Positions 21,379 through 34,399 of a stretch of 64,000 nt of DNA are shown piece after piece. The stretch is taken from the NCBI GenBank assembly GCA_004352715.1, contig SCFE01000044.1, positions 2,020,910-2,084,909 of the forward strand, read 5' to 3'. This DNA comes from Hofstenia miamia. Taxonomy: Eukaryota > Xenacoelomorpha > Acoela. How positions within the stretch are numbered: the stretch's first letter is position 1; each line of letters starts with the position of its first letter. Made by a program: the position numbers and the translations under genes. The notes under the pieces are model-generated. The model did not search any database, was not told the origin of the DNA, and saw only the letters and a program-made list of their open reading frames with translations.

Positions 21379-22885
21379 GTTAGTTTTCAATCAGATTTGA
21401 ATTAATAAAAATAGTCACTAAAATCTTAGTACATGTATTTCTTTAATGTTCAAAATTTTTTAAGATTTTGTCTTGCAAGAGTACTTAAATAAGTAAAACA
21501 GGTAAAAAGTAATGTATTTGTCTTGTCAGAATCACTTTAGAGATTCATCTTGTTTCAATGAATGATATCAATACATTTTAGATTGATGTTTCTTTTTCTG
21601 CAATTCGATTGGTTTTCTGCATTAAATGGTACCTATGTCTATGAGTGGGGCAAATCTTCCAAAGTATAGTATTAATACAGCTTTTTAAGAAAATTTCAGT
21701 GATTTCTTTTAACGCGAACATAACACGGCATGCACTGAAATCTTTGTAAGTGACATTAATAATAATTGCTTGCTGTTCATGTTCACCCATTTCCTTGAAC
21801 GCTTCTTAGTGAATTGCAAAAATTAGAATCTATCAATTACATTTTTACAATTATAAATAACAGTACGTTTTAAAAATTAAATATGCATGCTGCACATTAC
21901 ATCGAGTTTCCTTTCAATTGGAATTGATACTTAGCATAAATTCGCACCCAGTTATACATGCTAAAAATTGATAAAGCTGTAAAAATTTTTAATAAATTTA
22001 CCACTAATGTTCACTGATGTTATGCCAATAATTCATTGGGTTTTAAAATATAATATAACAAATTGGAAGCTGGAATAATAAACTAAATATAATGGAATTA
22101 TTCATAAAATTTGTCTTTAATGCAAGCAGGTGCTATGCAATGAGATTTTTTATACTATGTCTTAAATTTGTTTTCATTCTTGTTTAGATTGTGAATTTCT
22201 ATTACTAAGTAAGAATATTTATGCATACTTTATTTATAAAATGAAGATATGAGGTTGATAAAAATTTGGTGACAATTTTACTGAATAATAAGAAAATCTG
22301 ATTATTATATAACAATCAATATAAATTAGTTGAAGTTTTTTTACCAAGAAGATGCCCCAAACACAACTAGCACAATGTACAATTCAATATTTTAATGTAA
22401 ATGAGTTAATTACCAAATTTATAATCCACATTACAGATATTTTGCTTAGATTCTGTTTTTCAGCAGAACACATGAAATTTAATCATATGATATAGATCAA
22501 TATACATGTATAGTAAATCAGGTACTTGAAGATGTCCATCTTCAATTTCCAACAAATTATATTATATTTTGTTTTATGTTCGTATACATAGCTTGTTTTA
22601 TCAAAATTTATATATTATTCTTATGAAAGATCTTTGGATAAATGTTCAATTCATTTGATGAGATTATAAAATACTTGCAATGCCTTTTAAGAGTTTTAAA
22701 AATATCTTTATTCAATTTTAAAGTTAAAATCTGTTATATTGTTGTTAATATATGTATAGAGATATTGTAATACACCAAAACTTATTTCTGCGACTCTATA
22801 TGCATAATTGATATTAATATTCGTCACTAAACAAAAGAATCTTACAAGCTAAAATTATTGATGATTGCAATTAATGACTGTTTAG

Positions 22886-22996
22886 ATAATTATGCTGAAC
22901 GATGTATTTCTGCTTATCTTGAAGAATTAAAGTTTGTTGATAGCGACTGTAATGCTAATATACCTTACATTTGTGAAATGAACTATTCCAACAAAG
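22886..22996 (+). CDS. C-type lectin gene 1, exon 4 (end of CTLD)
   Basis: Acceptor GACTGTTTAG, phase 1; it completes QPN and reads NYAERCISAYLEELKF, then VDSDCNANIPYICEM. Cys positions match the last two conserved CTLD cysteines (ERC and DCNANIPYIC-E). The usual WND calcium-ligand motif is degenerate (FVD), so calcium and sugar binding at the canonical site is doubtful despite QPN, which is a galactose/mannose-type variant not identical to EPN or QPD. A donor AAAG-GTATAC gives exon end 22996; reading through instead reaches a stop at 23073. Whether a further exon exists is unknown. Confidence 0.8.
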
Positions 22997-25850
22997 GTAT
23001 ACTTTACACTGGAAAGATCGTTTCAGTTTACGAATTCTATATTTACATGTTCTTTCACATTGTTAATAAATAGACAATTTAATTGTGTTAAATTGACAAG
23101 ATTACCTTAGTAAAAGTTTCCAGCAATTAGTTTATTATTAAATTAGATGAAATTGAAATTCCCTGATATGAGAAGATGAAACTAATATATCAAGACTTCT
23201 GAAAAAAAATTGGGGGCTGTGAAGATCATTCTATTTTAATTAAAATTCAAATAATTGAATCTGATTATTAGGAAAATAAAGATATTAAGGAATTGAAAAT
23301 GTACAGGATCACATTCTGTTTGGAAGTTTTTCTTCAAAAATGACTTTTTGTTTTGTTGTTGTTAAGTTGTACTCAGAATGAGACATGGGGTAATTTTATT
23401 TAGACAAGACTATTGTTTAGTTTGCAGTTCTGAAAATTTAGTTTTCAAAGTAGTTTTTTATAAGGATTAACTTTAAAAATAAGTGCGGTTGATACAGTGA
23501 ATTTGTGCAGTATTGATTTAGTTAGAAAAACTCTTTTGCACTTATTATAGGACAGTTATTTTTCAAATATGTTATTTTTTGATACATTTGCTTACAACCC
23601 ACACAAATAGACCTATGCTCACATTGAGATTAGGGAATAACTTTTTGCTAAGCACTGAAATTACTTCATACCAAGAGTCAATTTAAGTGTAATTTGATAG
23701 ATAACTAATCATGATTTTAATATTTGTTATAATATTTGGCATTGACACAAATACAATTACGTAATAAAGCACTGTCATAAAAATAAACATATATAATTCA
23801 TAAAATTTCAGCACTAGAATATGAGCGTAGTGAGGCTCTGGCCGAATTCACCCACAATGGAACAGTATAATTAGGCTTGGTTAGGAATTTTCTTAAGAAA
23901 CTTACTAAGTTTTCCGATTTTTCATGTTTCAAACGTTGGTTGCTTGCTTGCACACTATTCACATACTACTAGAGAAAATACCAATAAATTTTTAGGCAAG
24001 ATACCGCGGTATCGGTATTCTTAAAATGCCACGATATTCTCAGATTCGCTCTTTACCTGCAGCATACACAATTAAGAAGTTAGACGTATTGCAACATCAA
24101 TCAATGCAGGGCTGATTTATAAAGAATGTTCTTAGAATTTACAGATTTAGGTGTTCAAGTTAATTGTTCTTTTTCTCAAGCCCGACCCCAAGCTTAGGCC
24201 TAAGCAGTTTCAACCCATGCCTGTTCGCTCTCTGCTGAATTTCAATTGTTTTTGAAAGGTGAAATTATAGCTCATGTTTGTTCAATTCAATAGTATGAGA
24301 CCCTGATGAAATATTTAAATTTGTAAAGGTATATTCTGAAAGAAGAACCCATACCAGCTAAATTCATCTATGAGGCTCATTAGCAAATTTAAATTGTTGA
24401 TTCCTAAGTCACTTGAAGGGATATTATGTCAGTACTGCGAAAAGTTGTGGAACTTCCCATAATTAATGAATTTTGAATTCGAAAACTGCGTTTTGTACGG
24501 CTTGGATGGTTCATCTACAGAAAACGAAATCGTTAATTGAGGGTATTGCATTGTTAATAGTCTTTATTCTTTGAAAATTTTTGCAATTGAATTAAGTAGA
24601 TAAATAAATATATTTATTTACATTGAACAAACTAAAGCAGAGACGAAACTGGGCTGGGTTTTCTGAAATTGTTCACAGCCCAGCCCATTGTTGGTGGTCC
24701 CAGCCCATCTATTCTAAATTTTCAGCTCATTTAAAGCCCATTTTTAATAAAATGAAATGTAGACCATTTTACTGCAAAAATTTTAATGACTACTTTCAAT
24801 TTAAAGTAAGTCTTCCAGATTCATTTCTATATCATACATTGGTGTCACCAGGAACTAGAAACATGGTTATTAACTAAAACATGCATTCATGAACCTGTTT
24901 TCTTAGTAGTGCATTCAAGTAATTCTATATTACTTCAATTTCTTATAATCTATATCTATTACTTTATGTCAGAAGCACTTACATTTTTCGGACAAATTTT
25001 AAACGAATTTTATTTGAAATGTTGGAAATTTCTTTTACTGGATCAGTTCATCTAAGATTTTTAAACAAAATGTAACCATATGAAGAAATCCTATTTTGAA
25101 AATTTTTAGGCAGACAACGGAATATACTCTGTATTTAATGTCATTTCTATTCCAAACTTGAATGAAATTAGTACATAATTTATTCGTCCTTTAAAAGATC
25201 AATTGAAATCATAAAATTAACTTACTTTCTTTTGCTATAATAATTTATCATCCGGTGACTAATGTATTGATTAGATTACAGCACGTTTTCCAAAATTATG
25301 AATTTTGCTAAATTTTTATTTGAAAATAAATGTAGGCTTAGAATTTAAATACGGTTTAGCCAGCTACTAGTTTAAATGAGAATCTAATGAATGCACAAAT
25401 TTCTTTGAGCAAATCATTACATAGAAATATATAGTACATAATAAAAACCGCAGTTTACAAAATTCTTTTTGTTTAATGTATATAATGGTCTGATTTTGAT
25501 TGATTTAATCAATGCTGCAACTGCATCACTTTTTTAAAGAATTTGTAATAAAATAAACCCTAAAAGATGGTTTTGGAATTCCATTCACAACCTAATGCCT
25601 ACGGAAGTTATTGTGAGATTCCCATTAGATGCCTGCGCGTTTCTCATCAGATCTCTAGATGAAGATGGCATTGTTAAGATCCGAGTGCAATTGTTCTGCC
25701 CATACCCCGAATTTAACAGGACATGAGTGAACCCGATCTGGGCCCTACACTGAATAATACCCAATCAAAGCCGTCAAAAAAACTGACTGACATAGACTTT
25801 TAAAATAATAAACACTTGTTGTTCACATAATAGGATTAAATGTATTTCAA
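22997..25850. other. Long AT-rich stretch with no recognised gene
   Basis: No coding domain seen on either strand. Near 24003-24055 is CCGCGGTATCGGTATTC, reminiscent of some TIR element ends, but no partner was found. The 84-codon frame at 24623-24877 shows no motif. Confidence 0.5.
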
Positions 25851-25851
25851 A

Positions 25852-26230
25852 CTAGCTGCTTGACCCGTGCTTCTTCGCTCGGGAAATACATTCAAAAAAG
25901 CAGAAAATTATAAAATTCTATGCCTCCAGGATTTGATTCAGTAAATGTATTACAACTAATATTAATCGTGGAAATTATCCCTAAAACAATTGTAAAACTG
26001 AGAAAGCTGTTAAACAATAAGAGGAACTATGAAATGCCACTTATATACAGAAATGAATTATGGAAATATTTAAGTCAATAATTAGTTCACTAATTAAGTC
26101 ATTGATTTAATGTGCCTAAGACCTTAAGGAGGTCATTGGGGTTACAAAAATATATGATATTTGTACCTAGGTAATAAGTTTCTGAGTTATTGCGGACAAA
26201 CACACACATTTTGCCCTTTATATAACAGAT
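25852..26230 (+). repeat. Dispersed repeat of the 'GACCCGTGCTTCTTCGCTCGGG' kind
   Basis: Begins CTAGCTGCTTGACCCGTG, followed by CTTCTTCGCTCGGG, and ends with AGTTATTGCGGACAAACACAC and TATATAACAGAT. Many invertebrate genomes hold short retroposons that start with a TAGCTGACCCG-type block and end with GACAAACACAC and a TATAGAT tail; this looks like a member. Inferred from memory of the pattern; no second copy in the window. Confidence 0.4.
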
Positions 26231-28241
26231 TTCATATTAACATGGCTAAAAATTTTCCATATACTATTTTATACTGTATTATTGTTTTTTCGACTTTATA
26301 ATATAATTTCACGCCCTCCTAAAATCAGAGTGACCTTGACACAAAGTCGATACCCGTACTCAGGGATGTTTTTCACAAAGTGATGTTTTTATACATATTC
26401 CTGAACTCCGATCTCAGCTCTGGCATAATAAATTGTTTCTTAAATTTGATGTCTTAAATATTATTATTTAAATCAAAATGCATTTGCTTTATTTAGAACA
26501 TAAATGTCCGATTATCTTCAGAAGAAATAAGTTCTTAATAGATTTTTATAACACTAACCTAAATAACAATAATAAATCAGTTAGTAAGAAATCATCTAAT
26601 TTGTGAAATGAACTTCCTCAAACACTAAGCTTGCAAGATCAAAAATAAATATCCCAAAATTTGATCTTGTAGTGTTTTGCGTTGGAAAATATTGTATGCT
26701 TATGCATGCCCGGCCGTTTTGAGAGACATTGCTAACAGCAAAACCATTGTCAACAGGCAGAATACTGCTTAGAGTATCAATTGCTAACGTATCTAAGCAT
26801 CTCTAAAACTCTTTCTTTAGTATCATCTCAGATCTCAAGAGTAATGATAGCTAAAGCTACAAATACCATTAATTATAAATATTTAAGGTTAAGATGTCCA
26901 AAAGCGCTAAATATTTTAGTTAGAAATTCCAAGACACTAACGATAAAACGTCCAAGGCGCTAATTATTTAAAGTGGAAAAGTCCAAGGCGCTTTAAATTT
27001 AAGTTTCAATTAGACTTATTTAATAGAAATTTCGGCATATAATTGCGCGACGCAATGCATTTTTAACATTTCAAGATATGTTTTAAGGTTACCGACACAT
27101 ATTCATTTTCCAATTAATAGGATTAACAACGTTTCAGTAATAATATTAGCAGAATTACGCAGTTATTCATTAAATCAAACTTATTTATTTTTTGGAAATG
27201 TACTAAACATGTATAAAATAGAAAATATGCATATTTTTTTATTTTATTAATTTTTGCAAATCAAGGCGCTAAATTTAAAATGATGTTAGAAAGATAATAT
27301 TAAGCGCTAGATGGCATTAAGGAAAGACAATATGACGGCATATAAAGAATTTAGCACAAATAGGAAGCAGAAGAAGCGACGTTGTTACAAAGGATGAAAG
27401 TTTACTAGTTTGGCAATAATATCAACGAATTTGGTTAAAAATGATTTATTGGTATTTTACATATGCTGAAATTGTAAAACTATAATGAGTATTTTTAACA
27501 AAATTTACACCATTCTATAAATGTGTGCATTTTTATGAGAATCCTTTAGATTGAAATTATTGATGTATACATTCATGTGGTTCATAATTTCGATGTGTTA
27601 CCCCAATCAGGGTTGTTGTTTATGGTATGCCACATATGGCAAGTCGAAATTGTTAAGCCATTCAAAATTCTAAAATTTGCAATTTTGTCAATACAATATG
27701 GCCATTATGTAATAGATGGTGAGTGTATATATGATACATGTGGTAATAGAAATTTAATGAAGTGATTTGAAATGTTTCACAAAATAAATACCAAATTACA
27801 AGCTGCAATAAATGGAAAACCGTTTTTATACAGTATGAAGTTGTACTGATATCACAAGCAATTAATTAAGTAGCAGAACGAATTTGAAACAGTCAGAAAC
27901 AAATTTTGACGTAAAACAATTTTTTTCTTTTCAAATGGAACTCACTTTGTTATGCGCAAAAATTGAAAATGGAAATAAATTAATCACTAGTAGGCCTATG
28001 TGTTTGCAATCTACTATTACAAATGGGAAACAACTTCGTTTAGTATTTGTTTTCTATTGTAGATTGTCCTCTTATTGGGACATGAACTACTTCATTCCTC
28101 AGTGGAAAAGTCTAACCAAATTAAAAACATAGAAGAGTAATACAATTGTAGTTTGCTTCGCTTCTGCAAATTAGAGAGGTAATTTCGAACCAATTGTGTA
28201 CTCCAAGAAGCAACCCAAGAAACAAGATCATTGTAGTTCTT
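26231..28241. other. No gene recognised
   Basis: AT-rich, with a degenerate AAGGCGCTAA-type repeat between about 26890 and 26995. Frames at 26781, 27577 and 27884 show no domain I can name. Confidence 0.5.
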
Positions 28242-28452
28242 CTGATAGTTGATGGCCTCTGGTCGACCCTGAACAAAGAAAAACTTAGTCTCTAAGCTTA
28301 GCTCATTGAAAGTTGAAAGGCCACATTAGCTTGTTATTGTTTATACAATTATAACTTTCCTCCCATAAGTCCTACATTATACCTTAGGGTACAGAATGTT
28401 ACTTGCCATCAATTGGTGACAAAGTAGCGCTGCTGTACTTAAAGCAATGCTC
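28242..28452 (+). mobile_element. SINE-like repeat, copy 1
   Basis: About 210 bp starting CTGATAGTTGATGGCCTCTGG, with the well-conserved core AGCTCATTGAAAGTTGAAAGG. It recurs in reverse orientation at 43679-43892. No reading frame is shared between copies and I see no clear tRNA promoter boxes, so SINE is an inference from size and dispersion. Confidence 0.55.
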
Positions 28453-28989
28453 TATGTTTAGTTACACATAATTGGTATAAATAAAATAAAAGATAAAAAT
28501 ATTTATTAGGTTATTGGAAAAATAAAGGCCAACTTAAAGAAAAAATGTTATATCTAAAATGGTTAATGAAACAAGTGCATAGGAAAATATGTAAAAAAAA
28601 TACAACTAAGCATTGGGAAACCAAAACCTAAATTCAACTTCTGACAATATCAGATTTCACACTTATAAAGCTTGTAAGAATTTACTGCAAAATAACTAGG
28701 CCGATGATCGAACAGCAAATTACAAATTCAAACAATTAAAAGCATGGAGTAATTGATGACTTGACAATAAGTAACCAATGAAATTCAACAACATTCACAC
28801 GAATTGAAGCATAAAAAAATAGCACTGCGAATCTCAAAATGATCACTAATGTAACGAATAAGTTTTTAAAAACTAGACTATGTTACACTATCAAGTGAAG
28901 CTGCTTACTAAATTTTTGCAACGCTTACAAATTGTGATTCTATAAAGATGAGTTTTTGTTCAAAACCATTTAAATAAATAATTTCCAAT

Positions 28990-30293
28990 TCGGGTTGTTA
29001 TATTCAGTTGATATATGGCATTAAAGTTAAAAAACTATGTTATAAGACGAACTATGTTATATTCGTTTTGATATTCAACAAAAGAAGATATTGCAGAATA
29101 TATTATGCAAGTTCAACGTTTACTAAAACTTAGTAGTGATAACGAACCTTTTTTCAAGAACCGATTTGTATTCATTTATTATGTGAGGACTAACTTTTCT
29201 TACTCTATCACGTTTAGAAGTAAAAAGTGTTATGGATGATTCTTTAGATACAATTATCGATAAACCTATTAATGTTCGATTAATTATTGAAAATTGAGAA
29301 GCACAACCGTTTACTGTAAAACTGAAAACTACGGAAAAATCAGAATCCATTACAAATACAAAAACTACAATTTCGAAACCACCGGTAACTAAAACTTCAT
29401 TCAAAACTAAAAATGGTAATACAAATCAAATTCATTGCCATCGTTTTTAAAGAAAATGACATATTCGTAGTAATTGCACTAAATCTATGTACGTTATTGA
29501 TGACAATGAAGGATTTTACTCCGATGAAGAAGAATATGTAACTGAAATTGAAGGTGATTTGGACGATGATTCTTAATCTTGAAACTTAAACGAACGCCCC
29601 CTCTAAACCGTGCACGAGAAATATTAATTTCTACTACAATGAGAGATAGAAAGTCCATTCCAATAGTTATCAACGGCATTATAATTCAAGCCATTATTGA
29701 TACTGGAGCTGCCAATTCTGTTATCTCTGATACTTGCGCTAATTTAATTTGGAATAACTAAAGATATGAATTACACAAGAAAAATTTCCGATTAATATCT
29801 AAACACAAAAGGTTATTTAAAAGATATTAAAATAACTATTAAATGTCAACAATTTGATGATAATTTAATAGTTGTTGATACTACAAATTTTCAGTTACCT
29901 TATCAAATTATTTTAAGAAGAGATTTCTTAGAGGAAAACCACGCTGCATCATCAATTTCAAAGATACCACAATCACAATCAATTTGAAAAGATTTATACA
30001 CTAAAGACAATGAAATAAAACAGTTTTTTATTACTGAAAAAACATATATAGACGCATTTCATTGAAAATAAGTTAAAGCCAAATCTAAAGACAATTTAGA
30101 ATGTGATTTTATGATTAATAACATTTCTGGTTACAATTCAAAGGAACTGATACATTTATCTGCAGTGAGCTACGTTTGCAATGGTGAAATAATAACAGCT
30201 TTGTTAAATAAAAGTGAGAATCCAATCACATTAAGAGCCAATCAGTTAATACTATATGCATTGCCGATATGTACGAAAATTGTTTATTAGCTA
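28990..30293 (+). pseudogene. Ty3/gypsy gag end, protease and linker (element B)
   Basis: Remnant gag (about 29060-29575) includes a degenerate zinc knuckle (HCHR...HIRSNC, first Cys lost) and an acidic tail with DDNEGFYSDEEEYVTEIEGD. The protease follows in another frame, 29579-29761, with the intact catalytic IIDTGAANSVISD. Linker pieces continue to 30290 in shifting frames. RT would be next, but the sequence is cut by a GA repeat and LINE DNA; the coding order resumes at 37498. The protease active site is conserved but the frame breaks make the copy inactive. Confidence 0.75.
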
Positions 30294-30318
30294 GAGAGAG
30301 AGAGAGAGAGAGTGAGAN
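30294..30318. repeat. (GA)n tract ending in an n join
   Basis: GAGAGA run at the junction between element B and LINE DNA; n at 30318. On the LINE strand this is a (TC)n 3' tail or the target site. A second GA tract lies at 35447-35462, near the 5' end of the same LINE. Confidence 0.75.
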
Positions 30319-30699
30319 ATAACGAATAACGAATTTATTTAACATCAACCAATTACAGGGATGTGCAAAATTTGAAAGTACACAAATAAAATAGAATAAA
30401 ATAAAATAAATGCATATAGTTAACAAAATAAGAGTGTTTATCTACAAACTACTTAACGCTTTTGTTGCCAGTCTGAGTAAATCAACCATGAGCAGTGTTA
30501 GTGTAAAGAGTGAAAGGAGTCTACCAAAAACCATATGGATGAAATTTATGGGACCATCAGAAAAATTTGTTCAAATTCTTCTTTCAGCATTAAAAACTAT
30601 GAAACATATTTTCTTAAAAGAAATAAGACGCTTCGAACTGGAAATCAAGTTAATAACTGATATGTTTCATTGTCATTGAGTTCAAAAGTCGAATTATTT

Positions 30700-31206
30700 C
30701 AAAATATCGTAGCTGTGCTATCTTTGTTCTAAAGAGTCTATTGGGGTCCGTGATTTAATTTATGCTTTATAACTCTATTAATGAATGAATTTCTGAATGC
30801 TTCTGTTTTGAATCGTATTGGAAGCAGATATTCATCAGATCGTGTAACTGTTTTCTGTTTCACTTGCTTCTAAAAGATGGTAAATAGAGGATGTCTTTTA
30901 TTATTATTGCATATTTTGGAGTAAAGTTTTATATCTTCGGTCTTTAATAAATCTTCAATATTAATTATTTTTTAAGTAAATCCTTTATTAAATGATCTTC
31001 TTAAGTAGCCATTAATGTGTTTGATTGCATTCTTATCGCTTCCATGAAACTGACAAACCGTAACGTATTTTAGATAACGCCAATGATTCAAAAACTTTAT
31101 CTTGGTCCTTTCTAGAGTAATTGTTTAATTGAAGATCTTGAAAAATATAATTTAATCTTTTCAATAATTGTAGTAATTTTTTGACATGAATTGTGAATTT
31201 TAGTGA
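30700..31206 (-). pseudogene. LINE-2 RT C-terminal region
   Basis: Reads LLKRLNYIFQDLQLNNYSRK, then SLALSKIRYGLSV, then the HINGYLRRSF and IKLYSKI stretches, typical of the region after the RT palm. It ends upstream at the 1000 bp gap. A near-identical second copy is at 32437-32770. Confidence 0.7.
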
Positions 31207-32206
31207 NNNNNNNNNNNNNNNNNNNNNNNNNNNNNNNNNNNNNNNNNNNNNNNNNNNNNNNNNNNNNNNNNNNNNNNNNNNNNNNNNNNNNNNNNNNNNN
31301 NNNNNNNNNNNNNNNNNNNNNNNNNNNNNNNNNNNNNNNNNNNNNNNNNNNNNNNNNNNNNNNNNNNNNNNNNNNNNNNNNNNNNNNNNNNNNNNNNNNN
31401 NNNNNNNNNNNNNNNNNNNNNNNNNNNNNNNNNNNNNNNNNNNNNNNNNNNNNNNNNNNNNNNNNNNNNNNNNNNNNNNNNNNNNNNNNNNNNNNNNNNN
31501 NNNNNNNNNNNNNNNNNNNNNNNNNNNNNNNNNNNNNNNNNNNNNNNNNNNNNNNNNNNNNNNNNNNNNNNNNNNNNNNNNNNNNNNNNNNNNNNNNNNN
31601 NNNNNNNNNNNNNNNNNNNNNNNNNNNNNNNNNNNNNNNNNNNNNNNNNNNNNNNNNNNNNNNNNNNNNNNNNNNNNNNNNNNNNNNNNNNNNNNNNNNN
31701 NNNNNNNNNNNNNNNNNNNNNNNNNNNNNNNNNNNNNNNNNNNNNNNNNNNNNNNNNNNNNNNNNNNNNNNNNNNNNNNNNNNNNNNNNNNNNNNNNNNN
31801 NNNNNNNNNNNNNNNNNNNNNNNNNNNNNNNNNNNNNNNNNNNNNNNNNNNNNNNNNNNNNNNNNNNNNNNNNNNNNNNNNNNNNNNNNNNNNNNNNNNN
31901 NNNNNNNNNNNNNNNNNNNNNNNNNNNNNNNNNNNNNNNNNNNNNNNNNNNNNNNNNNNNNNNNNNNNNNNNNNNNNNNNNNNNNNNNNNNNNNNNNNNN
32001 NNNNNNNNNNNNNNNNNNNNNNNNNNNNNNNNNNNNNNNNNNNNNNNNNNNNNNNNNNNNNNNNNNNNNNNNNNNNNNNNNNNNNNNNNNNNNNNNNNNN
32101 NNNNNNNNNNNNNNNNNNNNNNNNNNNNNNNNNNNNNNNNNNNNNNNNNNNNNNNNNNNNNNNNNNNNNNNNNNNNNNNNNNNNNNNNNNNNNNNNNNNN
32201 NNNNNN
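31207..32206. other. Assembly gap of exactly 1000 N
   Basis: Unsized gap placed inside the RT of LINE-2. Long frames that span it are artefacts. Confidence 0.95.
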
Positions 32207-32425
32207 CGGTCCACCAACAGTCCCTTGCGAACATCCCAATTCAATGGATAACAATGGACATTCCAAATCATCCCAATTTAATCTTTGTTTTCGATTTGTA
32301 CAGAAATTATACAGCCATTGTATTATGTATGGGTTGTCAATGAACTTAGAAAATTTGGATGCTGCAATTTCCTGATCTAATTGATCAAATGCTTTACTAA
32401 AATCGAAAGCTATAGTATGCATTCC
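32207..32425 (-). pseudogene. LINE-2 RT palm, truncated by the gap
   Basis: Reads AFDFSKAFDQLDQEIAASKF (the first catalytic-Asp block of RT), then RKQRLNWDD, then ELGCSQGTVGGP (the QG-GP block) before the N gap. The YADD/FADD motif would be inside the gap. Confidence 0.8.
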
Positions 32426-32436
32426 ATCAATATTTT

Positions 32437-32770
32437 TGTATTGGAAGCAGATATTCGTCAGATTGTGTAACGGTTTTCTCTTTCCCTTGCTTCTTAAAGA
32501 TGGTAAATAGAGGATGTCTTTTATTATTGCATATTTTGGAGTAAAGTTTTATATCTTCTGTCTTTAATAAATCTTCAATATTAATTATTTTTGAAGTAAA
32601 TCCTTTATTAAATGATCTTCTTAAGTAGCCATTAATGTGTTTGATTGCATTCTTATCGCTTCCATAAACTGACAAACCATAACGTATTTTAGATAATGCC
32701 AATGATTCAAAAACTTTATCTTGGTCCTTTCTAGAGTAATTGTTTAATTGAAGATCTTGAAAAATATAAT
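32437..32770 (-). repeat. Misplaced duplicate of LINE-2 C-terminus
   Basis: About 335 bp matching 30816-31152 with few differences, ending at n 32771. It separates RT fingers (32772-33119) from RT palm (32207-32425), an order impossible for a LINE. It encodes SLALSKIRYGLSVYGSDKN and the following region with a cleaner reading than the other copy. Probably an assembly join. Confidence 0.75.
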
Positions 32771-32771
32771 N

Positions 32772-33119
32772 AATTGTAATGGATCACCTCGTTCTCTTAT
32801 GTTTTTACAATGTATTCACTATGAACACATTTTTCAAACAATCTAGCAGATATGGATGTAATGGATACGCCTCTAAAATCATCATTTCTAACAGTATTTG
32901 AAACTTTAGGAATTGGAATTACATTAGAAATCTTATAACATTTAGGAAATTCGCCTGTTTGTAAAGATAAATTCCAAACATGATGATATGCCGGCGCCAA
33001 TATATCCCAATATTGTTGAAAAACCCAACAGTTAATACCACTTGGACCAGATAATGCTTTCTTACAACTCTAGATACTTCATTTAATGTTAGATAAGGCT
33101 TGGTTCCGGTTAACTCCAT
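32772..33119 (-). pseudogene. LINE-2 RT fingers
   Basis: Frame-shifted reading with TKPYLTLNEVSRVVRK, then the SGPSGINCWVF-like block, then VWNLSLQTGEFPKCYKISNV and IPIPKV. These are the standard N-terminal RT motifs of APE-type LINEs. A frameshift lies near 33050. Confidence 0.75.
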
Positions 33120-33263
33120 TTCTGGGGGATCTTTCTTTGTATTTAAAAATTCGTTTCTACAACTATGCTTTGCTAAGTCGATATTCAGGACATATGGATT
33201 GAATTTGTATTTGATTATTCGTTTATCATTAAATTTTCGATTTGTTACTCTATCAATATCTTG

Positions 33264-34250
33264 TCACCAACATTTTGATCCTAATCTATTAATACTTTCA
33301 ACTTTTGAAACGTTTCGTTTTCTAACATATGCTTTCTTTAAAATTAGTAAATACTTTATATAAGGTGTAATCCAAAATGGATCACGATCGCTCATTATAC
33401 CCTTACTCTTTGGAAAGCAAGAATCGAATATTGATTTAATTGTGAAATCCAACAATTCAGCAGCCACGTGAGGGTCATTTATACATGATATAGAAGATAA
33501 GTTTAAATTATTCATTTCAAAACAAAATCTTCTTTTGAACGTAAAGGAGGTGTCATAGAAATTTGCGATGGATTTTATTGATGGTAATTGTTTTTCACCT
33601 TTCAAATGTAGTCCAAGATGATCCGTTTTTGCTGTTAATTCAATTGCTGTTATGTCCAGCTGTTCTAATTCACAATTTGTCAATAATATATCTAGTTTAG
33701 CATTCATTCTTGTAGATGGTGAATCAACAATTGAAAGATCTGTGTCTGATATAATCCTTGAAAGGTTCAAATGATTGTAATCTCCTCCAATAATGAATTT
33801 AGGATCTTTATAATCAAGAGTAATATTATTATATGTTGATGGTTATATAATGAATTACTTGATTATGTTTATTAGATTTTGGTGGAAAATACGTTAAGTT
33901 AATTACATAGGTGTCTTTAGATTTAGGTTGATTACAATATAGCCATAAACTTTCCAGATCACATCTTTTGTCTATGATGTGCGCATTTATACAATTTTGA
34001 ACGTATACCAAAACGCCACCACCGCGATGTAATTGATTGCAATTTCATTTTCTACAACAACATATTTCCCGATAACAGCGAAATAATTTATAACCTTCTA
34101 TGGCAATAAAATGATCCGGGATTTTCGATGATAGGAATGTTTCGCTTACAAGGCAGATATCAATGCTTAATTTATATAGGTCTAGACTTAATAATTCAGA
34201 TGATTTTCTATTGGACGTATTGTTCTTCTTTAAATAGCAGATATTTACTA
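33264..34250 (-). pseudogene. LINE-2 APE-type endonuclease
   Basis: Pieces in order: SLDLYKLSIDICLVSETFLS (catalytic Glu, about 34195-34140), HRGGGVLVYVQN (about 34025-33985), FIIGGDYNHLNLS (GDYN block, about 33810-33765), then the 168-codon frame 33770-33264 with the substrate-loop part, TDHLGLHL (final His block) and the linker with KSKGIMSDRDPFWITP. Frame changes near 34020 and 33830 break it. Confidence 0.8.
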
Positions 34251-34399
34251 ATAATACAGTTGGTAAAATGATATCTGAATTTAGTCATATTTGTGGAGGA
34301 GATGAACCCCAATCAATCCTATTGCAAAGATTTTCCTTTTGATTCAAATAAATAGGGCAAGAATTGGAGAAAGCATTATGTGATGATGCAGCATTTTTG

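Noticed and set aside
24003-24055. CCGCGGTATCGGTATTC as a TIR
   Set aside because: No inverted partner within several kb.
31033-32422. Very long open frames (340-436 codons)
   Set aside because: They are open only because they cross the 1000 N gap; only short stretches at their ends are real sequence.
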